This document shows, piece by piece, positions 32,836-41,070 of a stretch of 41,070 nt of DNA. Within the stretch, counting starts at the first letter, position 1. The number at the start of each line of letters is the position of its first letter. The notes beneath the pieces were generated by a model. The model did no database searches and had not been told where the DNA came from. It was given only the letters and a program-made list of their open reading frames with translations. This DNA comes from Chara braunii (taxonomy: Eukaryota > Streptophyta > Charophyceae > Charales > Characeae), in assembly GCA_003427395.1 (NCBI GenBank), contig BFEA01000001.1, forward strand, positions 10,298,517 through 10,339,586. Reading direction: 5' to 3'. Made by a program: the position numbers and the translations under genes.

Positions 32836-33127
32836 CCACTGATGCTAGTCAGTATGGTGTAGGAGCGGTACTTCAGCAGAATGATGGGAATGGTCTGCAG
32901 CCTGTCGAGTACATGAGCAAGAAGATCAAAATTAAGAAGCTGCAGGATTCAACCTATGAGAAAGAGTTGTATGCTCATGTGTCAGCGCTCAAGCATTGGA
33001 AACACTTTCTCCTAGGAAGGCACTTCAAGATCTATTCAGATCACTCCGCACTTCAGTGGATGAAGTCCCAGGGAGAGTTGAATGACAAGTTTGTATTCAG
33101 TTCATTGATCTATTTGACTTTCAGCTG
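32836..33127 (+). pseudogene. Element B RNase H domain
   Basis: After the frameshift the domain continues with TTDASQYGVGAVL, YEKELYAHVSALKHW and SDHSALQWMKSQ, so the three acidic residues are present. The frame ends early after LNDKF because of another shift; the true continuation (FDFQLKHKKG) is in a different frame. Confidence 0.85.
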
Positions 33128-33154
33128 AAACACAAGAAGGGCTACTACAACAAA

Positions 33155-34700
33155 GTGGCAGACGCCCTTTCTCGTAGGCCTGACGCTCTCTTCTTGATCT
33201 CCTTTACTCATTCTTTTGGGGAGAAGACTTGTCAGACCATTGCCTGGTTGTTGCCCCAGGACCCGATTTTTTGGTCCATAGTAAGGAACTTACAGGATGA
33301 TCATGCCTCTGAACTAGGTTATATTCTAATTTCAGATTTGCTGTACACTTGCAGCAGAGGGGAGGAACGCCTGTGTATTCCTCAGGACCGCAAGTTACGA
33401 ACACCCCTGATGGCAGAGTGTCATGATGCTTGTGGTCATTTTGGTGCCCTCAAATCATATGAGGCCCTGTCACAGATGTTCTTCTGGCAGGAGATGAGGA
33501 GTGGCATGCTGCAGTATGTTAACACCTGTGAGTTGTGCCAAAGGAACAAGGTCGTACGTGGACCTCCTCTTGGCCTACTCAAACCACTTCCCATCCCTGA
33601 GGCACCTGCTCAATTCGTGTCTATTGACTTTACTGATTTGGGTAGGAGCACTCCTCGTGGTATGCGTCAGGTTACAGTCTGTGTGGACAGGCTCTCCAAA
33701 TATGAAGAGTGCATCCCTTTGCCAGGAGAAGCCAGAGTCCCTGTCGTTCAGGCAACGTTTGCTGACAGGTGGGTTACTCATCATGGACCACCCACCTCTA
33801 TTGTCAGTGATCGAGATCTCCGTTTTTGCAGCCATGAGTGACAATCCTACTGCAATGACTACCTTCATTCCCGCTTGGACATGACATTGATCGTCATCCT
33901 GAAGCCAATGGTCAGGCTGAAGTGATCAACCAGACTCTGTTTCAGCTGCTGCGTCCTGTGATCAACCCAGATCACGGGACTGAGATCTTCATCCGGGTCA
34001 TGCACAGCTAGTGTATAACACTTTTGTTCACTCCTCTACAGGCTTTACACCCTACTGGTTGCACTTGGGTCGTGAGCCACGACAGCCTCTCGATAACATC
34101 ATTGATAAGGCTACCCCTACGTTGACACCTGGAACTGCAGAGTTCACCGGGCATTACTGTGTGGATATTGAGTGCACCCGTGCCAACGTGCTGAAGGCTA
34201 TGATTCAGCAGGCTAATGGGTACAGACGTCCCTCCACTATTCGCACAGGTGATTGGGTGTGGGTACTCAGTTTTGAGTTGTCACGAGAGGAGGACATTTC
34301 ACTAAAGTTGTTGTCACGATACATGGGTCCATGGCAGGTTTTAGATAAAGTGGGGGCTCATCCTTTTGGACCATCCTATGTTATCGATGTTCCCCTGCAT
34401 CGACAAACCTACCCCCACTTTCATACATCTAAGTTGTTGCCCTTTACTTCAGCTGATGCGTTCCCAGACAGACCCCCTCAATTTGGTCCACCGATCTCTG
34501 GGAAGGGATATGAACTGGAGAAGATTGAGGATGAGATGGGTACTGGCTTCGATGTGTACTATCTTGTTAAGTTCATGTACCAGCTGCATACTGAAGATCG
34601 TTGGTTTACACGTAAAGAACTTCTTAAGACAGCATAGTCCGCTGTCCTCAAATATGAGGCAGCTAAGAAGGGATTATACCCTCGGAGATCTGCACGCCTG
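33155..34700 (+). pseudogene. Element B integrase and chromodomain, broken
   Basis: A 228-codon frame from ADALSRRPDAL holds the zinc-binding part (HDACGH, CELC) and the first two catalytic Asp (SIDFTDLG, VSDRD). It stops at TGA 33839-33841. The catalytic Glu region (PEANGQAEVINQ in text at 33900) is in a shifted frame. From 34011 a 208-codon frame has the GPY/F module (SRYMGPWQV ... KLLPF) and a chromodomain-like segment (YELEKIEDE, YYLVKF, RWFTRKEL), ending at TAG 34635-34637. Remnant codons to about 34709 match the element A C-terminus (SARLHP). Confidence 0.87.
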
Positions 34701-34724
34701 CACCCCTAGCTCGGAGGTCCTCGC

Positions 34725-34742
34725 TCCGGGGGAGGGTAGGTC
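34725..34742 (+). promoter_or_regulatory. Element B polypurine tract
   Basis: GGGGGAGGGTAGGTC directly before the 3' LTR start at 34743, same as in element A. Confidence 0.8.
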
Positions 34743-35062
34743 TGCAATGACTTGCTGTTTTCTGCCGCTGGTGGTCCGTCGACGTGAGGCTGTAACGTAG
34801 GTAGGGTAGATTCCTTATTTTGTTTGGCTAAGGGCTAACCGAGATACCTGCCTCTAGGGAAATTCGTGAGGGAACATATCTGCAAATTCGGTAAAATATA
34901 GGCCCGCACTAACTACAATTTCCCACAACTATCCTAACTGCGAATAGCAGGCCCGGGCTACCCCTAGGACGGACAGGCCCTAAAGGCCTATGCCAATAGA
35001 CGGTCCTATAGCCTATAGCCGGGTAGGAAAGAAGCCGAGAGGCCAAAACTGAAACGGTACCG
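34743..35062 (+). repeat. Element B 3' LTR, truncated
   Basis: Matches the first 320 bases or so of the 5' LTR, to the 'aacggtaccg' word, then stops abruptly at the start of an unrelated repeat (attaactccg). The missing LTR part is not found further right in the window. Confidence 0.88.
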
Positions 35063-35145
35063 ATTAACTCCGTGATTTTGTAGAAATTTCGGCAACACTT
35101 CCCGTAGAGAAAATGGCATACAAAAATTTATACAAAACCAAGTAT
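35063..35145 (-). repeat. Inverted single unit of the 125-bp array motif
   Basis: In reverse complement it reads 'gtataaattttt...tacgggaag', 'tgttgccgaaatttctac', 'aaaatcacggagttaat', aligning well with units at 38331 and 38456. Confidence 0.75.
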
Positions 35146-35423
35146 GATAAATGATCCCAGAAAATGCAGAAATTGACCTGAGTAACATAAACTTAGTTAT
35201 GAAATTGCAAGAATTGAAACTCACTCATATAGCTCAATCACGTGACGAGCATCTAAAACAACTACCAATCAACTGAAACTCGGACTAAGTCGTGATCTCA
35301 CTCAGCCACGTGCAGACCAAACCACAAAGGTAAGTACTCTCACCAGCCCCAAGTTAAATCCTCATAAATTGTTCATGAAAATTTTAGATAATTTATCCCT
35401 TATACCCAGCTTACATATGACAT

Positions 35424-36131
35424 GGTACTAAGCCATTCAACTTAGAAACTATGTCCGGCATGCCTTAGGATATACACGAACAAGTTGCACAACTACTTTT
35501 CTGTTCTTTCGGTATATGACTAGACCATTCAGCTTAAAAATAATGTTTAGTCGTTCTAAACTGTTTAATATCCAAAATTTAATAATTTCTGGGTTTGTTC
35601 TCAAAATAAATGAAAATATGGGTATGGGACTGAGCCATTCAGCTTAGAAACAATGCTGAGTTTGTCAGATTACTTCCAATTATACTTTGTAACTTTCCTT
35701 CTTTTTTTAGTGATATGACTTAGCGCTGGACCATTCAACTTAGAAACAATGTCCAATTATCAGTTCACACGCAAGTATAAATAAAATACTTCCTATTATA
35801 TTTATGTGCGTGGTTTTCAGACTAAACCATTCAGCTTAGAAACAATGCTTAGCCTTAGACAAAAAATCCTCCCTCAAAAATAAAACAAGAGGCTGAATCA
35901 TTCTGCTTAGAAACAATGTCCAACCTATCCTCAAATCATTCAAAGCACGAAGTTAGTTTCTTCAGCCCAACTTCACTTAGGAACAATGCTTGGTCTTAAA
36001 GATCAGCCAGACAAACCTTCAGAATTAAACAAAGCAACCGGCCCATTCAATTTAGAAACAATGTCTGGTCCTTCACAAAACAACCAAATAAATATAGCCC
36101 TGGGTCATTCAGCTAAGAAACAATGTCCAGT
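35424..36131 (+). repeat. Array of nine spaced hairpins with a conserved core
   Basis: A core close to CATTCAGCTTAGAAACAATG occurs nine times, with core starts near 35434, 35526, 35636, 35732, 35828, 35899, 35971, 36044 and 36106 (spacing about 62-110). Bases flanking the core pair with each other although they differ between copies: GACTAGA/TTTAGTC (35518), TGGA/TCCA (35727), CTAA/TTAG (35821), CCAA/TTGG (35967), ACCGG/CTGGT (36037), CTGGG/TCCAG (36100). Sequences between copies are unrelated. This looks like selection for, or inheritance of, a stem-loop. Function unknown. Confidence 0.65.
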
Positions 36132-36139
36132 CCTTAACT

Positions 36140-38200
36140 GGCCTGCTCAAACGCATGCAAACTGTCTTCCTCCCACCTTCCCCCAGCTCATCCTTTAATC
36201 TGCTTTCATTTGAAATAAAAAGGAAACTTAAGTTTTTCGCATGCATTCCTTCCATTCAGTCTGATTAGATCGTGAAGTGAAAGCAAAAATCATAGGGGAA
36301 CACATGCATACAATCAGTCAAACTATAGGGAGGTAGTCAAACATGGGTATAGTGGGGTCATACAGGCAAAAAATGATATACCTGATAGTTCCCTGCCTCC
36401 AGAACCTCACCTAGGCTCCGGCAGAGCTCCCGCAATTGGTGGGTGGACTCCCCACAGAGTCTTGATGCGATCCTACTGGTTGCAATCCCGCCTGCCGCCT
36501 TCCTCTCAGAATCACAGACTAGACTTAGAGTAAGAAGGGCAGAAGGAGGAATTTTCAGACTCTCAAGATACAAGAGGGGGACTGACTCAACTCTCAGGAG
36601 GGGGCCTTGTCATCTTCATATCCGGAGGGCCTCACAATGACAACCAACACGCGCAAACACTAGTCCACCAAAGCCAAACTGCCGACAAACAGTATTCTGC
36701 CAAAGCTTCAAGTTATAGTGGTACCTCCCTTCACAAGCCTGATCATGCCACCAAGTCTCACTACCTCGATCTCAGACAGCACCGCCACCTTGTAATAGTA
36801 CACATCTTCTGTACACTTCGTCAGAATGCCGGCTACGCGTAGCAGCACACAACAAAACGTCATTTGTAGTCAAACTACCACATATTGAATCCTCGACGAT
36901 TCCCTTAATCACTGCAAAAGACCTCTCCCGTCAATAGAAACTCAGTCCGCCCGCAGCTAGACTCAACAGGATATAGCGAAGTACCATGACACAGCGCTGC
37001 ACACAACAAAACACAGTACTCTGTCGGAATACTGCAACAATAATCAGTTACAGCAACGGTGGCAGTGAGATATACAGCAGCGTTGTTCCCTAAGCAGACA
37101 GTCTGAGTATCAACGCTTCCCTTTTTAGCAAGTGCGTCGTTCCAAATCAATAGGTAAACCTCCAGCTCCCGCAATGACCTCTTTCGCTGTTTTCGTCCGT
37201 CGATTGGATGGGCAGCGTATTAGTCACAGGTAAGTCTTTCACTTTGTGACCTGCCTCTGACTACCTCTAATTAGTTGAGACGAGCAAGCTTGACAGAATC
37301 TGTCGCTAAAACACAGAGAGATAAGCCCTGGCTTGTAACCGTACTTGGTTTGCTCCACAGCCAGACTTCTGACCCATCCTGCCTTGTCAGCTTAATCCCC
37401 GAGGTAAACCCTCTCTCTTCGTCCACAAGATGAGCAAAGTCGCAATGATTTTTTCTGTTAAATCATAACCAGATACACCGGCCCAGAAACACAAGCAGCA
37501 ACGCTCAGTGCTAGCCAAGGAAAACAAACACGACGAGAAGGCTCCGTCGTACCGCAGTCCAGAAGGTGAGCATAGCCTGTGTCGAGCATCACTATACTGA
37601 GAACAAGAACCTCACTCAATCGAGGAAAAAACGAATGTTGCACATTGGCCAATCAGAATCCCAATTGGCGATGATCCTCATCGTGTCACAACTGAAACCG
37701 TCGCTCGCTATGATGAAGACCACCACCTTCGTTGTTGAAAGAGAAGAAACGTCACGTACTTTCTGTCATAAGTTCGAGAAGAACGTCTCATGAATCTACC
37801 CTTAAGGCCCGATCAAATACAAACCCGACGCTACCATTCTTCTGCGCTCGCTCAGCCGATCTTCCTGCATAGTCACCGATCCCGACACCTACCGATCTAA
37901 CGTCCCAATGCCAAAACTAATGCCAACATCGGGCTCACCCCGCCCAAGGACCTTCGGCCAGTCTCCTACTAGCGAGATTTTCATTCTTTTCGCTTAGCCA
38001 TATCCACCTTTACGATTACTCCCACGCATGCCTTTCCCTTACTAACTTCCTTCCTACTAGCTTTTTAGCTAAACTGACTTCAAATACACGTTCGCCCCGC
38101 TCTAAACTCTTAGAATCAAGTCTTAGTTCATCAGAATCAGTCAAGGATTAAGAGTGCTATGTACTTTCAGTCATCGTCATCTCTTTCTGTCTAAGTTTTG
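36140..38200. other. No gene recognised
   Basis: Only short frames on both strands; none resembles a known domain. An 'agcacacaacaaaac' word recurs loosely near 36843 and 37001. Part of the surrounding unclassified element, or low-copy DNA. Confidence 0.45.
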
Positions 38201-38205
38201 TATAT

Positions 38206-38722
38206 GACTTAGTAAAAATCTGAAAAACCTCTTTTTTCTAAAGGGAGTGATGCCCAAAGTTTTTTTAATTCAAGGAGTTAGACAAAATTTGGGCATTGGA
38301 AAGTCATAGTTATTTTATATTTTTTTACTTAACTTTGTATAGAGTTTGGAAAGTTACTTTCTCTATGGGAAACGTTGCCAGAATTTCTACAAATCTAAGG
38401 AGTTAGTTAAACATTGTCTTTATAGAACTCGAGTCTCATGTTTGAGTTCATATCTGACTTAGTATAAATCTTAAAAGACTACCTTTCTAAAGGAGATGCT
38501 GCCCAAACTTTTACTAAATCAGGGAGTTAGGCAAATTTTGACTTTCCAGAGTTAGATATTATTTCAAATTTTCATATTTAAAGTCAGTATGAATTCTGAA
38601 AAGACATTTCTCATACGGGAAGCGCTGCCGAAATTTTCTTAGTTCAAAGGAGTTAGATTATATTTTGACAGGTGACGATTTTGACAATCCACCCTGAATG
38701 GGGGAGATTCTGCCGAAAATCT
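38206..38722 (+). repeat. Tandem array, period about 125 bp
   Basis: Conserved blocks of about 76 bp start at 38206, 38331, 38456 and 38581, each running from 'gacttagtataaatct'-like text through 'ggga.g.tgccgaaatttt' to 'aggagttag'. A fifth partial unit (ggggagattctgccgaaaat) is at 38700-38722. The roughly 49 bp between blocks are poorly conserved although the spacing is constant. Confidence 0.8.
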
Positions 38723-39384
38723 ATCTTTTCTTTGGACACTGACTTAGGGGTAAATTTATACTTAATTGGCAGATAGTTTGGGTAAGAATGTGGTATGGAG
38801 TTTTATTCCCCATATACTGATGATTCAGCTTGGGCATTGACCTGTCTTATGGTACAGGTTCTTTTGATTGCTCTGATTCAAGATTTGTACTAGTTTCAGT
38901 TTGATCCTACAAGGATCATCTTCTACTATCACTGATAACATGTCGATTGCTGATTCGTCGGTTTACGACTCAACTCCAATCCACTCTCGACTACCCAACC
39001 TAAAGGCTTTAGCCTGATGATTTTAACTGTTTTATTAAGGTTTTCACCCGGACTTTTATTGAATGGCCATTTAACAGAGGTATTGAGTACTTGTTTTGAA
39101 GGGTTGGGCAAATGTTGGGGTTTGCATGGCTAAAGCAAGGGGTATGAGTACAGAGAGTGGTTGAAGTTGACCCCGTGTAGTATGTGGACTTTTGGTTGAT
39201 TCTTTGATGTGATTGCATATATGTTTTGTGGTTCGGACTTTGGAATTGACTACCTGCGATCACAAACATATATATGGCTGAGAGGAGTCCCATTGTGATT
39301 GTGAGAAGTGATCGTCACGTATTTATTCCCTTTTATATATATGTATATACTTATATCTGACTTTTTACGTGACCTGAAGGGCCC
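38723..39384. other. No gene recognised
   Basis: AT-rich stretch with a short TA repeat (tatatatatgtatata, near 39334-39349). No coding or structural signal that I can support. Confidence 0.5.
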
Positions 39385-39692
39385 ACTCTTAAGAACAGTC
39401 ATTTCGTTAAAACGGATATATTATATTTTTTGAACGAAATTAAAATTGAGTTTTTGGGCCGAAATCTGGTTCAAATTTTTGGCTCCTGGGGTCTGGCGTT
39501 CCTAGAACGTCGGACCCCCTAGATGTATCTAGTCTCAAGCTGCGACCAGATACATCTCGGGGGTCCAACGTTCTAGAAACGCCGAACCCCCATGAGCCAA
39601 AAATTTGGAGAAAATTTTGGTCCAAAAACTCAATTTTAATTTCGTTCAAAAAATATAATATGTCCGTTTTGACGAAATGGTTGTTTAAGAGT
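39385..39692. mobile_element. 308-bp near-perfect palindrome (foldback or MITE-like)
   Basis: Arms 39385-39530 and 39548-39692 are inverted copies around a loop of about 17 nt ('agtctcaagctgcgacc'). Outer ends read ACTCTTAA...CATTTCG and CGAAATGG...TTAAGAGT. The inner arm contains the 'tatattatattttttgaacg' word. A second, partial copy begins at 40983. No coding capacity. A transcript would fold into one long hairpin, as in MITEs that give rise to small RNAs. Confidence 0.82.
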
Positions 39693-40717
39693 CTAATTGG
39701 GGTTGAGATTGAGATAGGAAAGGAGACCCCCTTCCTATACCGCTTTTGCTTCTTAAAAGTTTTTGGTCGAACGTTGGTCATGGGCCTGGATTCGAGGTCC
39801 TTGTCCATGACATCCCAGGTCCTAAACTCCGCATGGAAGGGATCACCCCCCGCGCAGAGCCTATTTCCCTGCCCACCGGGACACTCGGCCTAAGGGTCGA
39901 AGGTGCCGCGGGGGCCAAACGGCTGTTCCTTCAGCCGTGCAATATCGTGAAAGGGTCGATCCTCACGATACTTCGAGATTGATACTTGTACGTCATAAGC
40001 GGTACTCGGATCCACGAGGGACCGCTTGATTATGGGCACTACATAATACGCCATCATTGCGACTGCTTGTGTATTCATGCATTGCTAGTCGATATGAGAA
40101 AGTCCTGCGTTTGCACAGTTTTATATCAAGTTTACACGCGATGCCTATCCGATTTCCACATCGGAGGGTTATGGGTTGGCTACAAAAAGGGACTAGGAGT
40201 GTTGTTGTGTTGTTTGTTTCGTGTCTTTCCGTATGTAGGTGTGTTTTATTTTTATGTCTTAGTGTGGTGTAATGTGTGGTTGGTATGTGGGATGCATCCT
40301 AGTCCACCGACGACGAGTCGCGCTTGGGACTTCAACCCCCTCAGTGCGTCGGTTCACGTGCAGGTTCGATAGAGGCATAAGACCACGCATACCCCCTATG
40401 CTACAACGAACGAGAAGCGTCCTCGGCTGGTCCACCTCTGTGATTGCAGCTGATTAGCTTTCGTATTGTGGACTGGTAGCTCAGCGGGGATATGCCCACC
40501 GAAGGGAGGTGACAACTCCCTTAGGTGGAGTTAAGTCGTGCCTCGCGTAGGCTCTATCCTGTTGTAGGGGCTCGCGAGAGGTATGGCTGGCGCACTCGAC
40601 CGGAGCAGCTTGTGGAAGCTCCATGTGTATTCGCGACGAGGGAGACTCAACTCCTGCGTGACTCGCGCGGGAGGGGCCCGCCCTACGCGGTGCAGGGACC
40701 GATGCGCTCGACAACGG
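39693..40717. other. No gene recognised
   Basis: CpG-rich text between two palindrome copies. The longest frame (39986-40372, plus, 128 codons) is cysteine and valine rich and resembles nothing I know. The words 'gtagctcagcgg' (40469) and 'ggttcgata' (40363) look tRNA-like but are in the wrong order and context. Confidence 0.45.
39919..39970 (+). other. Two adjacent perfect stem-loops
   Basis: ACGGCTG-ttcctt-CAGCCGT at 39919-39938, then TATCGTGA-12 nt-TCACGATA at 39943-39970. Only four bases separate them. Role unknown. Confidence 0.6.
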
Positions 40718-40887
40718 CCTCGACTGGTTCCCTCACCCAGGTGCGACTTTCACTCGTCCAAAGCTATGGACTACGTGCTCTCCGCCTGCTGGTCGAACGC
40801 GGCCTCTGCTGGTTCCCTCTCTGAGGTGCGGCTTTCGCTTGTCCCAAGCTATGGACTACGTGCGCTCCGCCTGCTGGTCGAATGTGG
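40718..40887 (+). repeat. Two tandem 85-bp units
   Basis: Unit 1 (40718-40802) and unit 2 (40803-40887) share 'ctggttccct', 'aagctatggactacgtgc' and 'tccgcctgctggtcgaa', with about 85% identity by eye. Confidence 0.82.
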
Positions 40888-40982
40888 CCTTGTCTCTCTT
40901 TCGTGCACCCACTTGGCATCAAACGTGGCCGAGAGCTCCTGAACGTTCCGAACGCCTCCCCACTACTCTTTCCCCAACTAAC

Positions 40983-41070
40983 AGCCATTTCGTCAAAACG
41001 GACATATTATATTTTTTGAACGAAATCAAAACTGACTTTTTTGGCCAAAATCCGGTCGGAATTTTTGGCT
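40983..41070 (+). mobile_element. Second palindrome copy, cut by window end
   Basis: 'agccatttcgtcaaaacgg', 'catattatattttttgaacg' and 'ggaatttttggct' match the left arm of the 39385-39692 palindrome at about 85% by eye. The rest lies beyond the window. Confidence 0.8.

Larger units (their letters stand above)
26187..35062 (+). mobile_element. Element B: Ty3/gypsy chromovirus, plus strand, degraded
   Basis: Same family as element A but in the opposite orientation: 5' LTR 26187-28067 (with a nested retroposon), primer site, leader, gag, pol, polypurine tract and a 3' LTR that breaks off at 35062. It has more stops than A, including several CAG-to-TAG changes. Because the 3' LTR is incomplete, no TSD can be assigned. 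Confidence 0.92.
35063..38722. mobile_element. Unclassified repeat element with inverted end units
   Basis: The left end (35063-35145) carries one unit of a motif that recurs in opposite orientation in a tandem array at 38206-38722. Shared words read in the array direction include 'gtataaat', 'ggga(a)g(t/c)g(t/c)tgccgaaat' and 'ggagtta'. Between them lie a hairpin array and about 2 kb of unrecognised sequence. No transposase, RT or other domain was seen. A foldback-type or non-autonomous element is the simplest reading, but true ends and any TSD are unknown. Confidence 0.45.

Noticed and set aside
35424-36131. CRISPR array
   Set aside because: Repeats are imperfect, the spacing is irregular (62-110), no cas genes are seen, and the context is a plant nuclear genome.
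38206-38722. LTR or polypurine tract of a Copia element (gggggaga word at 38699)
   Set aside because: No matching second LTR, primer site or pol domain in the window.
40450-40520. tRNA-like words 'gtagctcagcgg' and, upstream, 'ggttcgata'
   Set aside because: The B-box-like word lies before the A-box-like word, and no cloverleaf can be drawn.

Overview
The window looks like repeat-dense nuclear DNA of a streptophyte (land plant or close algal relative). The evidence is CCCTAAA-type telomere-like repeats, Ty3/gypsy chromoviruses whose primer site matches initiator tRNA-Met, a plant-style L1 LINE, and a mitochondrial small-subunit rRNA fragment. That fragment lacks the long insertion I remember in angiosperm mitochondrial rrn18, which hints at a non-flowering lineage. 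The species is not established. I found no intact host protein gene.

Layout: (1) 1-4900 is non-coding or highly degraded sequence with a W-box palindrome and a 162-bp tandem duplication. (2) 4919-10147 is a minus-strand, 5'-truncated L1-like LINE with an 18-bp target-site duplication (TSD). (3) 10250-19663 is element A, a minus-strand Ty3/gypsy chromovirus with both LTRs. It is inserted inside a short retroposon. (4) 19664-26186 holds several retroposon copies with TSDs, a minisatellite, simple repeats, a CpG-rich low-copy stretch (about 22500-25000) and a mitochondrial rRNA insertion (NUMT). (5) 26187-35062 is element B, a plus-strand relative of A. Its 5' LTR carries a 589-bp retroposon and its 3' LTR is cut off after 320 bp. 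(6) 35063-38722 is an unrecognised repeat structure. A short unit at its left end is inverted relative to a 125-bp tandem array at its right end, and between them lie nine spaced, apparently covarying hairpins. (7) 39385-39692 is a near-perfect 308-bp palindrome of foldback or MITE type, with a second copy starting at 40983.

How the parts relate: A and B are damaged copies of one chromodomain-bearing Ty3/gypsy family in opposite orientations. Each has a mutated reverse-transcriptase catalytic motif and a mutated protease active site, so neither is autonomous. The LINE and at least five short retroposons share a stem-loop (GCTCC...GGAGC) just before their A-rich tails. This suggests one LINE machinery copies all of them; one copy consists of little more than this hairpin and its tail. 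Many premature stops in these elements are CAG to TAG, as expected from deamination of methylated CHG sites in silenced plant transposons.

The most promising undescribed items are the covarying hairpin array (35424-36131), the shared retroposon 3' hairpin, and the 125-bp array element around it. All comparisons were made by eye on this sequence alone.
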